A stretch of 64,000 nucleotides of DNA from Phenylobacterium sp. (GCA_017991675.1 JAGOQB010000004.1:1-64000); one strand, 5' to 3'. Positions 47,283-56,579 are shown, counted from the stretch's first letter. The notes: a model not told the origin generated them from the sequence alone. A program made the numbers and translations.

Positions 47283-48296
47283 GTGACCGAACCCAAGCCC
47301 GCCGACTGGAGCCGCAGGCTCGCCGCCTACAAGCGCCCGCGCCTGTCGCGCAGCCTGTTTGAACTGATCCTGACGGCCTCGGCCCTGGCCGGGCTGTGGG
47401 GCCTGGGCTGGGCGGCGTTCCACTTCGGGCTCTGGTGGCTGGCCCTGCTGCTGGCCGTTCCGGCGGCGGTATTCCTGGTCCGCCTGTTCATGATCCAGCA
47501 CGACTGCGGCCACGGCTCGTTCTTTGAGCACAAGGCGGCCAACGACTGGGTCGGCCGCGCCATCGGCCTGCTGACCCTGACCCCCTATGACTACTGGCGG
47601 CGCACCCACGCCATGCACCACGCCACCTCCGGCAATCTCGACCGCCGCGGCCTGGGCGTGATCGAGATGCTGACCGTCGAGGAGTATCTCGCCCTGCCGC
47701 CGATCCGCCGGCTCGGCTACCGGCTCTATCGCAACCCGGCGGTGATGTTCGGACTTGGCCCCACCTTCGTGTTCTTCCTGCAGCAGCGCCTGCCGATCGG
47801 GCTGATGAAGGACGGCTGGCGGCCGTGGGCCTCGACGCTCGGCAACACTGCCATCGCCGCGGCCGGCATCGGCGTCATGATGTGGCTGCTGGGCGTGGTG
47901 CCGGTGATCCTGGTCAATTTCACCACCATGGTCGTCGGCGCGACCATCGGCGTCTGGCTGTTCTTCGTGCAGCACCAGTACGAAGGCGTGTCCTGGTCGC
48001 GGAACGGTACGTGGAAGCGCGACGACGCCGCCCTGCACGGCAGCTCGCACTACGACCTGCCCCAGCCGCTGCGCTGGCTGACCGCCAACATCGGCATCCA
48101 CCACGTGCATCACCTGTCGGCCCGCATTCCCTTCTACCACCTGCCGCAGGTGCTGAAGGACCACCCGGAACTGCACGACGTCAGCCGCATCGGCCTGTGG
48201 GACAGCTTCAAGAACGCCCGCCTGGCGCTGTGGGACGAGCATGCCCAGCGCCTGGTTTCGTTCCGCGAGATCCGCGGCCTGCCCCGCGCCGCCTGA
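47283..48296 (+). CDS. Membrane fatty-acid desaturase
   Basis: A protein of 337 residues with about four membrane segments. The three histidine boxes are complete: HDCGHGSFF, HAMHH and HHVHH in NIGIHHVHHLSARIP. This is the diiron acyl-lipid desaturase / beta-carotene hydroxylase-like family, acting at the inner membrane and probably introducing a double bond into membrane lipids. The start is GTG at 47283. An acyl-CoA synthetase gene follows 87 bases later, which fits lipid metabolism. Confidence 0.9.
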   Translation: MTEPKPADWSRRLAAYKRPRLSRSLFELILTASALAGLWGLGWAAFHFGLWWLALLLAVPAAVFLVRLFMIQHDCGHGSFFEHKAANDWVGRAIGLLTLTPYDYWRRTHAMHHATSGNLDRRGLGVIEMLTVEEYLALPPIRRLGYRLYRNPAVMFGLGPTFVFFLQQRLPIGLMKDGWRPWASTLGNTAIAAAGIGVMMWLLGVVPVILVNFTTMVVGATIGVWLFFVQHQYEGVSWSRNGTWKRDDAALHGSSHYDLPQPLRWLTANIGIHHVHHLSARIPFYHLPQVLKDHPELHDVSRIGLWDSFKNARLALWDEHAQRLVSFREIRGLPRAA

Positions 48297-48310
48297 AGCC
48301 CTGCCCTAGG

Positions 48311-48322
48311 GTCAACGTTGAC
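48311..48322. promoter_or_regulatory. 12-base perfect palindrome upstream of the acyl-CoA synthetase
   Basis: GTCAACGTTGAC is a perfect palindrome 62 bases before the GTG start of the acyl-CoA synthetase and 14 bases after the desaturase stop. There is no T-run. It could be the operator of a dimeric repressor controlling lipid metabolism; this is inference. Confidence 0.4.
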
Positions 48323-48383
48323 ACCCGCCCGGCCCTGAGCCCCAACTTCCTCCCAAAACATAATGACATTGGGAGGAGACGTC

Positions 48384-50015
48384 GTGAGCGCGTGGACATT
48401 CGCGGACGTCTGGGAGGCGATCGCCGCCAGACAGCCTGAGCAGCCGGCCCTGATTCAGGGCGACCGCGTCGTCACCTGGGGGCAGTTCGACGCCCGCGCC
48501 GACGCCCTGGCCGCCCACCTCGCGGCCCATGGCGTGTCGTCCGGAGGCAAGGTCGCGGCCTATCTCTACAACGGCCCGGAATACCTCGAGACCTACTACG
48601 CCGCCTTCAAGGCGGGGCTCGCGCCGATCAACACCAACTATCGCTACGGCGGCGACGAGCTGACCTATCTGTTCGACAACGCCGACGCCCAGGCGGTGAT
48701 CTTCCACGCCGGCTTCGCCGAGACGCTGGAGCCGCTGCGGGCCAAGCTGCCGACGGTGAAGCTCTGGATCGCGGTCGCCGAGCCGGGCCGCACGGTCCCC
48801 GACTGGGCCGACGACTACGAGCAGGTGGTCGCCTCGCCGCCCGCCCAGCGTCCGTTCAGGGCGCCCTGGGGCCGATCGCCCGACGACCTGCTGCTGCTCT
48901 ACACGGGCGGCACCACCGGCATGCCCAAGGGCGTGATGTGGCGGCAGGACGACCTCTTCAACGTGATCGGCGCCGGCGGCCATCCGCTGATGGGCCTGCC
49001 GCCGCTGGAGGCGGTCGGCGACATCGACGCCCGCATCGGAACCTACCCCTCGCCGACCACCCTGGTCTGCTGCCCGCTGATGCACGGCACCGGCCAGTTC
49101 TCGGCCTTCATCACCCTCAACATCGGCGGCGCGGTCGCCAGCCTGCCCTCGCGCAACTTCAACGCCATGGAGCTCTGGGACGAGGCGGTGCGACTGAAGG
49201 CCGACAACATCGTCATCGTCGGCCTGGCCTTCTCGACCCCGATGCTGGAGGCGCTGGAGGCCAACCCCGGCCGCTGGGACCTGTCGAACGTCAAGGCGAT
49301 GAGCTCGTCCGGCTCGATGTGGAGCCAGGAGAACAAGCGCGGCCTGCTCAGCCACGCCCGCAACGCCATGATCATGGACTCGTTCGGCTCGTCCGAAGCC
49401 GTCGGCCTGGGGGCCTCGGCCTCCGCCCCGGGGGCTGAGGCGGCGACCGCGGCCTTCATGCTCGGCCCCAACTGCGCGGTGTTCACCGAGGAGGGCCGCC
49501 GCGTCGAGCCGGGCTCCGGCGAGCGCGGCCTGGTCGCGGTCTCCGGCTTCCTGCCGGTCGGCTACTACAAGGACGCCGAAAAGAGCGCCAAGACCTTCAA
49601 GATCATGGAAGGCCAGCGCTGGAGCGTTCCGGGCGACTGGGCCGAGGTCAATCTCGACGGCACCCTGAAGCTGCTCGGACGCGGCAGCCAGTGCATCAAC
49701 ACCGGCGGCGAGAAGGTCTTCCCCGAGGAGGTCGAGGAGGCCCTGAAGACCCATCCGTCGGTCCGCGACGCGGTGGTGGTCGGCGTGCCCGACCCGCGCT
49801 TCGGCGAGCGGATCTGCGCGGTGGTCGAGCCCGAGCCCAGCGCCGACCCGCCCAGCCTGGAGGACATGGCCGCCCACGTGAAGTCCAAGCTGGCGGCCTA
49901 CAAGGCGCCGCGCGAACTGGTGGTCGTGCCCAGCATCGGCCGCGCGCCCAACGGCAAGGTCGACTACAAGGCCAGCCGCGAGCGAGCCTTGGCCGCCTTG
50001 GGCGTGGGCGCCTAG
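48384..50015 (+). CDS. Fatty acyl-CoA synthetase (AMP-forming)
   Basis: A protein of about 543 residues of the ANL superfamily. LLLLYTGGTTGMPKGVMWRQ is the P-loop, MDSFGSSEAVGLG the A5 motif, GDWAEVNLDGTLKLLGRGSQ the hinge, and APNGKVDYK the catalytic lysine near the end. It activates a fatty acid to acyl-CoA. The GTG at 48384 is chosen because GGGAGGAGACGTC lies upstream; TTG/ATG-like alternatives at 48363 lack a site. A long palindrome begins at its stop codon. A fatty-acid desaturase gene precedes it. Confidence 0.92.
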   Translation: MSAWTFADVWEAIAARQPEQPALIQGDRVVTWGQFDARADALAAHLAAHGVSSGGKVAAYLYNGPEYLETYYAAFKAGLAPINTNYRYGGDELTYLFDNADAQAVIFHAGFAETLEPLRAKLPTVKLWIAVAEPGRTVPDWADDYEQVVASPPAQRPFRAPWGRSPDDLLLLYTGGTTGMPKGVMWRQDDLFNVIGAGGHPLMGLPPLEAVGDIDARIGTYPSPTTLVCCPLMHGTGQFSAFITLNIGGAVASLPSRNFNAMELWDEAVRLKADNIVIVGLAFSTPMLEALEANPGRWDLSNVKAMSSSGSMWSQENKRGLLSHARNAMIMDSFGSSEAVGLGASASAPGAEAATAAFMLGPNCAVFTEEGRRVEPGSGERGLVAVSGFLPVGYYKDAEKSAKTFKIMEGQRWSVPGDWAEVNLDGTLKLLGRGSQCINTGGEKVFPEEVEEALKTHPSVRDAVVVGVPDPRFGERICAVVEPEPSADPPSLEDMAAHVKSKLAAYKAPRELVVVPSIGRAPNGKVDYKASRERALAALGVGA

Positions 50016-50065
50016 AGCCCTTCCCACTCACGATGGATCATCGTGAGTGGGCAAGAAGGGCTCTA
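50013..50065. repeat. Interrupted inverted repeat between convergent genes
   Basis: An outer pair, TAGAGCCCTT with AAGGGCTCTA (10 bases), and an inner pair, CCCACTCACGAT with ATCGTGAGTGGG (12 bases), form a 22-base-pair hairpin. The loop is GGATC and the only defect is a CAAG bulge on the right arm. It begins at the stop of the acyl-CoA synthetase. No T-run follows, so it may be a dispersed palindromic element or a shared 3' structure rather than a classical terminator. Confidence 0.85.
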
Positions 50066-50090
50066 AACCGGGACAGGGTCTAGCCCGCGG

Positions 50091-51116
50091 TCAGGCGCGC
50101 TTGGGTTCGGGCGAAACCTGGACCAGCAGCTTGCCGTCGTGGTCGCCGGTGAACAGCCGGCCCAGCGCGCCGACCGCGTTCTCCAGCCCGTCGACGATGT
50201 GGACCTTCCACTTGAGCTGGCCGCCCGCCACCAGCGGCTCCAGCTCGGCCATCGCCTCGGCCGCGCGCGGCAGATAGTCGATGACGATGAAGCCCTTGAT
50301 CAGGATGCGGTGCATCAGCACGCGCCCGAAATCGGCGGGGCCGGGCACCGCGCCCTCGCGGTTGTAGGTCGAGATCATCCCGCACAGCGGCATGCGGCTG
50401 AAATTGTTCATATGGCCGATGACGGCGTCCATCACCTCCCCGCCGACGTTCTCGAAATTGATGTCGACGCCGTTCGGAGCCAGCCGCGACAAGGCCGCGC
50501 CGACGTCCTCGGACCGGTAGTCGATGGCGCCGTCGAAGCCGAGGTCCTCCGTCAGCCAGCGGCACTTCTCCGGACCGCCGGCGATGCCGATCACCCGGCA
50601 GCCCTGCAGCTTGGCCAGCTGGCCGACGATCGAGCCGACCGCGCCGGCGGCGGCGGAGACCACGACCGTCTCGCCGGGCTGCGGCTTGCCAATGTCGTTG
50701 AGCCCGAAATAGGCGGTCAGCCCGGTGGCGCCGAGCACGCTCATGTGCGCGGTCAGCGGCACGTCGGCCAGGTGCGGCACCCGCCGGGCCATGCCCTCGT
50801 GCACCACGGCGTAGTCCTGCCAGCCGCCGAGGCCGGCGTTGACGATGGCGCCTTCCGGCAGCGCCGCGCTGCGCGACTGCTCGACCACGCCGATCGCGCC
50901 GCCGCGCATCACCTCGCCGATCTGCACCGGCGGCAGGTACTGGTCCTGGTCGCTCATCCAGATGCGGTGGGTCGGGTCGAGGGAGAGGTAGATGTTGCGG
51001 ACCAGCACCTCGCCGTCCTGCAGCTCAGGCGTCGCGGTTTCGATCAGTTCCAGGTCGTCGGGAACGATTTCCCCGGCAGGACGGCGACGCAAAATCCACT
51101 GACGGTTGGTCGGCAT
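50091..51116 (-). CDS. NADP-dependent medium-chain reductase, CurA type
   Basis: A cytoplasmic protein of 341 residues of the zinc-free leukotriene B4 12-hydroxydehydrogenase / curcumin reductase group. MPTNRQWILRRRPAGEIVPD is the typical start, LSLDPTHRIWMSDQDQYLPP is the signature of this subgroup, and ETVVVSAAAGAVGSIVGQLA is the nucleotide-binding motif. It reduces double bonds in alpha,beta-unsaturated ketones. Strong AAGGAGATCCCC ribosome site. No zinc ligands. Confidence 0.9.
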   Translation of the reverse strand: MPTNRQWILRRRPAGEIVPDDLELIETATPELQDGEVLVRNIYLSLDPTHRIWMSDQDQYLPPVQIGEVMRGGAIGVVEQSRSAALPEGAIVNAGLGGWQDYAVVHEGMARRVPHLADVPLTAHMSVLGATGLTAYFGLNDIGKPQPGETVVVSAAAGAVGSIVGQLAKLQGCRVIGIAGGPEKCRWLTEDLGFDGAIDYRSEDVGAALSRLAPNGVDINFENVGGEVMDAVIGHMNNFSRMPLCGMISTYNREGAVPGPADFGRVLMHRILIKGFIVIDYLPRAAEAMAELEPLVAGGQLKWKVHIVDGLENAVGALGRLFTGDHDGKLLVQVSPEPKRA

Positions 51117-51177
51117 GGGGATCTCCTTCCCAGAGGGTCCCCGATCATGGGCTGCGAGGCCCGAAGGAGTCGAGCCG

Positions 51178-51909
51178 CTACAGCGGCTGCTCGCGTCGCT
51201 TCAGCCGCCCGCTGACCAGGCTCAGCGCGCCCAGCGCGGCCAGCGGCAGCGCCACCTGCGGCCGCAGCAGCAGGCCCGCGTCGGGCGTGCGTCCGCCCAG
51301 GAACGCCTGGCCCAGCCCCGCGCCCAGATAACTGTAGATCAGCGAATAGGGGACCGCCCCCACCGCCGTGGCCGCGACATAGGCGCCGAACGGCGCGCGC
51401 GCGCAGCCGGCCGCCAGGTTCACCAGGCCGAACGGACTGAGCGGCACCAGCCGCAGGGTCAGCAGATAACGGAACGGGGCGCGGTCGAACCCCTCCATCA
51501 GCTTGCGGAACCGCCCGCCGGTCAGGAACCGCCGAATGCTGTCGCCGGCGGCAAAGCGCGCCGCCAGATAGGTCATGATCGCGCCGAGCGTCGATCCGAC
51601 GATGGTCGCCAGGGCGCCGATCAGCGGGCCGAACAGGAAACCGCCCGCCAGCATCAGCACCAGGCCGAGCGGCACGAAGGCGCCGGTGGCGACCGCATAG
51701 AGGGCGATGAACACCGCCAGGGCCGTGATCGGCGCGGCCGCGACCTCGCCCCGCAGCCGGATCTCGTTGGCCTGGACGCTGTCGAACGAGAGGGTCGCCA
51801 GGCCGCTGGCGTAGAGCGCGACGGCCGCGCCGATCAACAGCACCGCCGGAACCCACCGCGCGACGATGCGCAGGCGGGCCAAGCGTCGGTCTCTGTCGGT
51901 CTCGGTCAT
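51178..51909 (-). CDS. TVP38/TMEM64 (VTT domain) membrane protein
   Basis: An inner-membrane protein of 243 residues with about five or six hydrophobic segments. FLFGPLIGALATIVGSTLGA followed by an amphipathic helix, and RLVPLSPFGLVNLAAGCARA, are the two re-entrant halves of the VTT (SNARE-associated/DedA-like) domain. Relatives move or flip lipids. It is the last gene before the DEAD-box helicase terminus on the same strand, with 87 bases in between. Confidence 0.9.
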   Translation of the reverse strand: MTETDRDRRLARLRIVARWVPAVLLIGAAVALYASGLATLSFDSVQANEIRLRGEVAAAPITALAVFIALYAVATGAFVPLGLVLMLAGGFLFGPLIGALATIVGSTLGAIMTYLAARFAAGDSIRRFLTGGRFRKLMEGFDRAPFRYLLTLRLVPLSPFGLVNLAAGCARAPFGAYVAATAVGAVPYSLIYSYLGAGLGQAFLGGRTPDAGLLLRPQVALPLAALGALSLVSGRLKRREQPL

Positions 51910-51996
51910 CCGGCCTGCGCCTTCGTCCGCGATGCGCGCCTCCTGGAGAACGCGCGATCACAGCCTAGGACTGATTTTGTGACCGGACCAAGACAG

Positions 51997-53874
51997 CTAT
52001 TTGCGCTGCTCGTTGCCCTTCTTCTTCCACGGCGGCTTGCCGCCCTTGGGACCCGGCGAGCCGGGCGGGCCCTTGAAGGCGGGCTTGCCGCCCTCGCGCG
52101 GCGGTCCCTTGCGGAAGGGCGGCTTGCCTTCGCCAGGCGGTCCCTTGCGAAATGGCCGGTCACCGCTGGGCGGCCCCTTGCGGTGCGGACCGCCACGCGG
52201 CGGAGAGGTCGGACCGCCGGGCGGGCCGGACGCCTCGATCTTGATCTCGTCGTTGACGGTCGGCTTCACAGCGGAAGCGAACTTGGCCTCCGCTTCCTTG
52301 GAGATCTCGAACTTCGTCTCGCGGTCGAAGATCCGGATCGAGCCGATGTCCTTCTTGGTGATGTGGCCCAGACGGCAGATCATCGGGATCAGCCACTTAG
52401 GATCGGCGTTCTTGTCGCGGCCCACGGTGATGCGGAACCAGGAGACGTCCTCGGGCGCCAGCCGCGGCGGGCGGCCGACCGGGCCTTCGTCACGATCGGA
52501 GGGCTCCCAGCGATCGCCGCGCTGCGGACGCTCGCGGTCGCGGGCCTGGGAGTCGCGCATCCGCGCGTCGTCGTAGAGTTCTTCCGGCGCCGGCAGGCGC
52601 TGGCGGTAGAGCCGCATCAGCGCGGCGGCCACCTGTTCGGCGCTGCGGGTCTCCAGCACCAGACGCGCCAGGGCCAGATCCTCTTCGGCCGGCTCCTCGG
52701 TGAGGATCGGGTCCTCGAGCATCCGGGCCTGGTCCTTGGCCTTGATTTCGTCGGCGGTCGGCGGGCCCTGCCAATGGACGTCGACCCCGGCCGAGGCCAG
52801 CAGCTGCTCGGCCTTGCGGCGGCGGGTGTAGGGCACCAGCAGGACGGACGTGCCCTTCTTGCCGGCCCGGCCGGTCCGGCCCGAGCGGTGCAGCAGGGCC
52901 GGCTTGTTGATCGGCAGGTCGGCGTGGATCACCAGGCCGAGGTCCGGCAGGTCGAGGCCGCGGGCGGCGACGTCGGTGGCGACGCAGACGCGGGCATGGC
53001 CGTCGCGCAGCGCCTGCAGCGCTTCGGAGCGCTCGCGCTGGCCAAGCTCGCCGGACAGGCCGACGACCTGGAAGCCGCGCTCGCGCAGGGCCGCATGCAT
53101 GTGGCGCACGCCGTCGCGCGTGTTGCAGAACACCAGCGCGCCGGGGGCCTCGAAGAAGCGCAGCACGTTGACCACGGCCAGCTCGACCTCGTTCGGGGCG
53201 ACGCGGACGGCGCGGTACTCGATGTCGCCATGCGGCTCGTCGCGGCGCACGGTGTCGATGCGCAGGGCGTTCTTCTGATAGCGCTTGGCCAGGGCGGCGA
53301 TGTCCTTGGCGATGGTCGCCGAGAACAGCAGCGTGCGGCGGTCGACCGGCGAGGAGTCGAGGATCTCTTCCAGGTCCTCGCGGAAGCCCATGTCGAGCAT
53401 CTCGTCGGCCTCGTCGAGGACGAGGACGCGCAACGCGCCGAGATCGAGGTTGCCGCGCTCCAGATGGTCCTTCAGGCGCCCAGGGGTGCCGACCAGGATA
53501 TGGCAACCGGCGGCCAGGGCGCGCTGTTCGCGGCGCGGGTCCATGCCGCCGACGCAGGTCTCGACCTTCGCGCCGGATTGGCCGTAGAGCCAGCTCAGTT
53601 CGCGGGCGACCTGCATGGCCAGTTCACGGGTGGGGGCGATGGCCAGCGCCAGAGGCGGGCCGGCCTGGCCGAACCATTGTTCGTCGCCCAGCAGGGTCGG
53701 CCCGGCCGCCAGGCCGAACGCCACCGTCTTGCCCGAGCCAGTCTGGGCCGAAACCAACAGGTCGCGGCCTTCCGCTTCCTCGGTCAGCACCGCCGCCTGG
53801 ACGGGGGTGGGTTCTTCGTATCCCTGGCTCGCGAGCGCGCGCGCCAAGGCGGGATGAATGTTGGGGAAGGCCAT
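51997..53874 (-). CDS. DEAD-box RNA helicase with DbpA-type RNA-binding domain
   Basis: A protein of about 625 residues. The Q motif is in YEEPTPVQAAVL, Walker A in SAQTGSGKTVAFGLAAG, motif II is VLDEADEMLDMGF, motif III SATIAK, and motif VI HRSGRTGRAGK. After about residue 390 comes a helical part, then a DbpA-type domain (WFRITVGRDKNADPKWLIPM) and a tail of about 75 residues rich in G, P, K and R with repeated RKGPP units. It probably remodels rRNA or structured mRNA. ATG 53874 has an AAGGACGACC site; the open frame upstream overlaps the divergent gene. Confidence 0.92.
   Translation of the reverse strand: MAFPNIHPALARALASQGYEEPTPVQAAVLTEEAEGRDLLVSAQTGSGKTVAFGLAAGPTLLGDEQWFGQAGPPLALAIAPTRELAMQVARELSWLYGQSGAKVETCVGGMDPRREQRALAAGCHILVGTPGRLKDHLERGNLDLGALRVLVLDEADEMLDMGFREDLEEILDSSPVDRRTLLFSATIAKDIAALAKRYQKNALRIDTVRRDEPHGDIEYRAVRVAPNEVELAVVNVLRFFEAPGALVFCNTRDGVRHMHAALRERGFQVVGLSGELGQRERSEALQALRDGHARVCVATDVAARGLDLPDLGLVIHADLPINKPALLHRSGRTGRAGKKGTSVLLVPYTRRRKAEQLLASAGVDVHWQGPPTADEIKAKDQARMLEDPILTEEPAEEDLALARLVLETRSAEQVAAALMRLYRQRLPAPEELYDDARMRDSQARDRERPQRGDRWEPSDRDEGPVGRPPRLAPEDVSWFRITVGRDKNADPKWLIPMICRLGHITKKDIGSIRIFDRETKFEISKEAEAKFASAVKPTVNDEIKIEASGPPGGPTSPPRGGPHRKGPPSGDRPFRKGPPGEGKPPFRKGPPREGGKPAFKGPPGSPGPKGGKPPWKKKGNEQRK
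52010..52225 (-). repeat. Coding repeat: RKGPP-type tail of the helicase
   Basis: About five units of the form (F/H)RKGPP or FKGPP, spaced roughly 12-14 residues, encode a basic, disordered C-terminal tail that ends in PPWKKKGNEQRK. Such tails usually help hold RNA. Confidence 0.7.
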
Positions 53875-54034
53875 GGTCGTCCTTGAAGGTTCGCGCCACA
53901 CACAAAAAGAGCGCGGGCGCGCCTTAGAAGCCAAGCAGGCGTCTACGGCAAGCCTTACAACGCGGAATTCGTACCGCCGGGCGCAAGCGCCGCAGAAATA
54001 AACGTGCCAAGCTGGCGCGATCAAGGGAGATGTT

Positions 54035-54418
54035 ATGTCGAATTTCGAAGCGCAGATCGCCGCGGCCATGGCCGTCACCGACGCTTTCATGGTCGCCTTC
54101 AACGCCCGCGACCTGGCCGCGTTCGAGCAGACCTTCAATTTTCCCAGCGTCCGGCTGGCCTCCAACACCCTGACGCTGATCGAGCCCGGCTACCACCAGC
54201 CGCAGATGTTCGAGAAGGGGCCGTTGTCGGACTGGGATCACTCGGCCTGGGAGCGGCGCGAGGTCATCCACGCTGGGACCGACAAGGTCCACCTGGACAC
54301 GCGCTTCACCCGCTACCGCAAGGACGGCAGCGTCATCGGCGGCTTCAACTCGATCTATGTCATCACCTGCGAAGACGGCCATTGGGGGGTCAAGGCGCGG
54401 TCCAGCTTCGCGCCCTGA
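54035..54418 (+). CDS. NTF2-like (SnoaL-type) protein
   Basis: A protein of 127 residues with the layout of an NTF2-like fold: helices (AAMAVTDAFMVAFNARDLAAF), a short FNFPSVRLASN loop, then beta strands up to YVITCEDGHWGVKARSSF. No catalytic signature is evident. AAGGGAGATGTT is the ribosome site. It is divergent from the helicase and lies 39 bases before a flavoprotein gene, perhaps in the same transcript. Confidence 0.72.
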   Translation: MSNFEAQIAAAMAVTDAFMVAFNARDLAAFEQTFNFPSVRLASNTLTLIEPGYHQPQMFEKGPLSDWDHSAWERREVIHAGTDKVHLDTRFTRYRKDGSVIGGFNSIYVITCEDGHWGVKARSSFAP

Positions 54419-54457
54419 GGCTGGACTTTTGCGGCGGAACGGCCTCTGACCACGCCG

Positions 54458-55669
54458 ATGTCCACTTCAGTCAAGACCATCGCGGTCATCGGCGGCGGCC
54501 CGGCGGGCCTGGTCGCCGCCGAGACCCTGAGCGCGGCCGGCGCCAAGGTCACCGTCTACGACCGGATGCCGACGCTCGGCCGCAAGTTCCTGATGGCCGG
54601 CCGCGGCGGGCTCAACCTCACCCATTCCGAGGACCTGGCGAGCTTCACCCAACGCTACGGCGAGGCCGCCGACTGGCTGGCGCCGATGATCGAAGCCTTC
54701 GCGCCCGCCGATCTGCGGGCCTGGGCGGAAGGCCTGGGCCAGGAGACCTTCGTCGGCTCCAGCGGGCGGGTGTTTCCAAAGGCGCTGAAGGCCTCCCCCC
54801 TGCTCCGCGCCTGGCTTTCGCGGCTGGCCGCTCAGGGCGTCGACCTGCGGCTGCGGCGCGAGTGGCGGGGCTGGAACGCGGCCGGCGCGCTGGTCTTCGC
54901 CGATCAGGACGGGGCTATCGAAACCGCCGCGCCCGACGCCACGATCCTGGCGCTCGGCGGCGCGAGCTGGCCCAAGCTCGGCTCGACGGGATCATGGGCG
55001 CCGCTGCTGGCCGCCAAGAGCGTGGCCCTGGCGCCGTTCCGCAGCGCCAACAGCGGGTTCGAGGCCGGATGGAGCCCGATGTTCGCCGAGCGCTTCGCCG
55101 GCGAGCCGCTCAAGAACATCGCCCTCAGCTTCGAGGGGCAGGCGGTGCGGGGCGAAGCGATGATCGCCGGCTACGGGATCGAGGGCGGCGCGATCTACGC
55201 CTTGTCGGCGGACCTACGCGAAGCGCTGGCCCGCGACGGCTCGGCCGTCCTGGAGGTCGACCTGACCCCCGATCTCAGCCGCGCCAAGCTGACCGACCGG
55301 CTGCACCGCGCGCCGGCCGGCCAGTCGACCACCAACCTGCTGCGCAAGGCGGCGGGGCTCTCCCCGCCTGAAATCAACCTGCTGCGCGAGGCCCACGGAG
55401 TCGACCTGCCGCGCGAGCCGGGGGCCCTGGCCCGCGCCATCAAGGCCGCGCCCCTGCGGCTGACCGGCATGCGCCCGCTGGAACGGGCGATCTCCTCGGC
55501 GGGCGGCGTCGAACGGTCGGCCGTCGACGAGGGCCTGATGCTGCGGGCGCTCCCTGGCGTCTACGCGGTCGGCGAGATGCTGGACTGGGAGGCGCCGACC
55601 GGCGGCTATCTGCTGCAGGCCTGCTTCGCGACCGGCGTCCACGCCGCCCGGGCGATCCTCAGGGCTTAG
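54458..55669 (+). CDS. FAD-dependent oxidoreductase, TIGR03862/HI0933-like
   Basis: A flavoprotein of 403 residues. The dinucleotide-binding motif is IAVIGGGPAGLVAAETLSAA at the N-terminus, followed by GRKFLMAGRGGLNLTHSEDL, the signature of the HI0933 family; EMLDWEAPTGGYLLQACFATG near the end closes the FAD site. The family's reaction is not established. Its last 11 bases overlap the end of the convergent mscS-like gene. Confidence 0.9.
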   Translation: MSTSVKTIAVIGGGPAGLVAAETLSAAGAKVTVYDRMPTLGRKFLMAGRGGLNLTHSEDLASFTQRYGEAADWLAPMIEAFAPADLRAWAEGLGQETFVGSSGRVFPKALKASPLLRAWLSRLAAQGVDLRLRREWRGWNAAGALVFADQDGAIETAAPDATILALGGASWPKLGSTGSWAPLLAAKSVALAPFRSANSGFEAGWSPMFAERFAGEPLKNIALSFEGQAVRGEAMIAGYGIEGGAIYALSADLREALARDGSAVLEVDLTPDLSRAKLTDRLHRAPAGQSTTNLLRKAAGLSPPEINLLREAHGVDLPREPGALARAIKAAPLRLTGMRPLERAISSAGGVERSAVDEGLMLRALPGVYAVGEMLDWEAPTGGYLLQACFATGVHAARAILRA

Positions 55670-56579
55670 CGCGCAGCCGGTCGCTCAAGGTCTGGCGCGC
55701 CGCCTTCTTCGGGGCCGCCGGCTTGGCGCGCGGCGCCGGAAGCGCCGGAAGTTGCTCAGCGCCGTCAGCCAGCAGCCGCCCGGCCAGCATCATGTCGCCC
55801 TTCACGGTTCCGAAGTCGGCGGCCTCGACCCAGGCCCGGACCGTCAGCTCGACGAAGGCCTCGGACATGGCGGTCAGCTCGACCTGCGGCGGCGGGTCCT
55901 TGAGCACCAGGGGATTGGCCTCGGCCCGGGCCTTGAGGCCCTCCATCAGCGCGGCGACGTCGCGCTTCAGGTCGGTCTTGATCACCGCGTCGACCCGGCG
56001 GCGGCTGTGGTAGCTGGTGTTGACGATGACGTCGCCGAACACCTTGCCGTTGGGCAGCACGACCTTGAGATTGTCCGGCGTGGTCAGCTCGGTCACGAAC
56101 AGGTCCAGGGCCTTGACCGTGCCGGTGCGCCCGGCCACCTCGATCACGTCGCCGACCCGATAGGGCCGGAACAACAACAGCATCACACCGGCTGCGACGT
56201 TGCTCAGCGTGCCCTGCAGCGCCAGGCCGACCGCCAGCGAGGCCGCGCCCAGCACCGCCAGGATCGAGGTCGTCTGCACGCCCAGCTGCTGCAGCACCGC
56301 AATGATGCCGACGATCATCACCAGGTAGCGGGCGGCCGAACCGGCGAAGCCCTGCAAGGTCACGTCCGGCGGTCCGCCGCCATGCACCCGGGCGATCAGC
56401 CGCCGCACCAGGCGCGAAGCCCAGCCCGCCGCCCACCAAGTGATGGTCAGGATGACCACGGCGACGACCAGGTTCACCGCCAAGTCGCCGGCCGCATCGA
56501 TGAACTTGTGAAGGACGTTTTCGTCCGACGTGACCGTCTGGTTCAGACGGGTGGCGATCTCGCGTTCAATTCCCTGCAT
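55659..56579 (-). CDS. Mechanosensitive channel, MscS family
   Basis: A protein of about 306 residues. Three membrane segments are present: one near residue 30 (LAVNLVVAVVILTITWWAAG), one around residue 75, and the pore helix SILAVLGAASLAVGLALQGT with alternating G and A. The beta domain follows (VIEVAGRTGTVKALDLFVTE; LPNGKVFGDVIVN) and then the alpha/beta part. It releases solutes during hypo-osmotic shock. ATG 56579 follows GGTGGGC; a GTG two codons upstream is possible. Confidence 0.92.
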   Translation of the reverse strand: MQGIEREIATRLNQTVTSDENVLHKFIDAAGDLAVNLVVAVVILTITWWAAGWASRLVRRLIARVHGGGPPDVTLQGFAGSAARYLVMIVGIIAVLQQLGVQTTSILAVLGAASLAVGLALQGTLSNVAAGVMLLLFRPYRVGDVIEVAGRTGTVKALDLFVTELTTPDNLKVVLPNGKVFGDVIVNTSYHSRRRVDAVIKTDLKRDVAALMEGLKARAEANPLVLKDPPPQVELTAMSEAFVELTVRAWVEAADFGTVKGDMMLAGRLLADGAEQLPALPAPRAKPAAPKKAARQTLSDRLRAKP

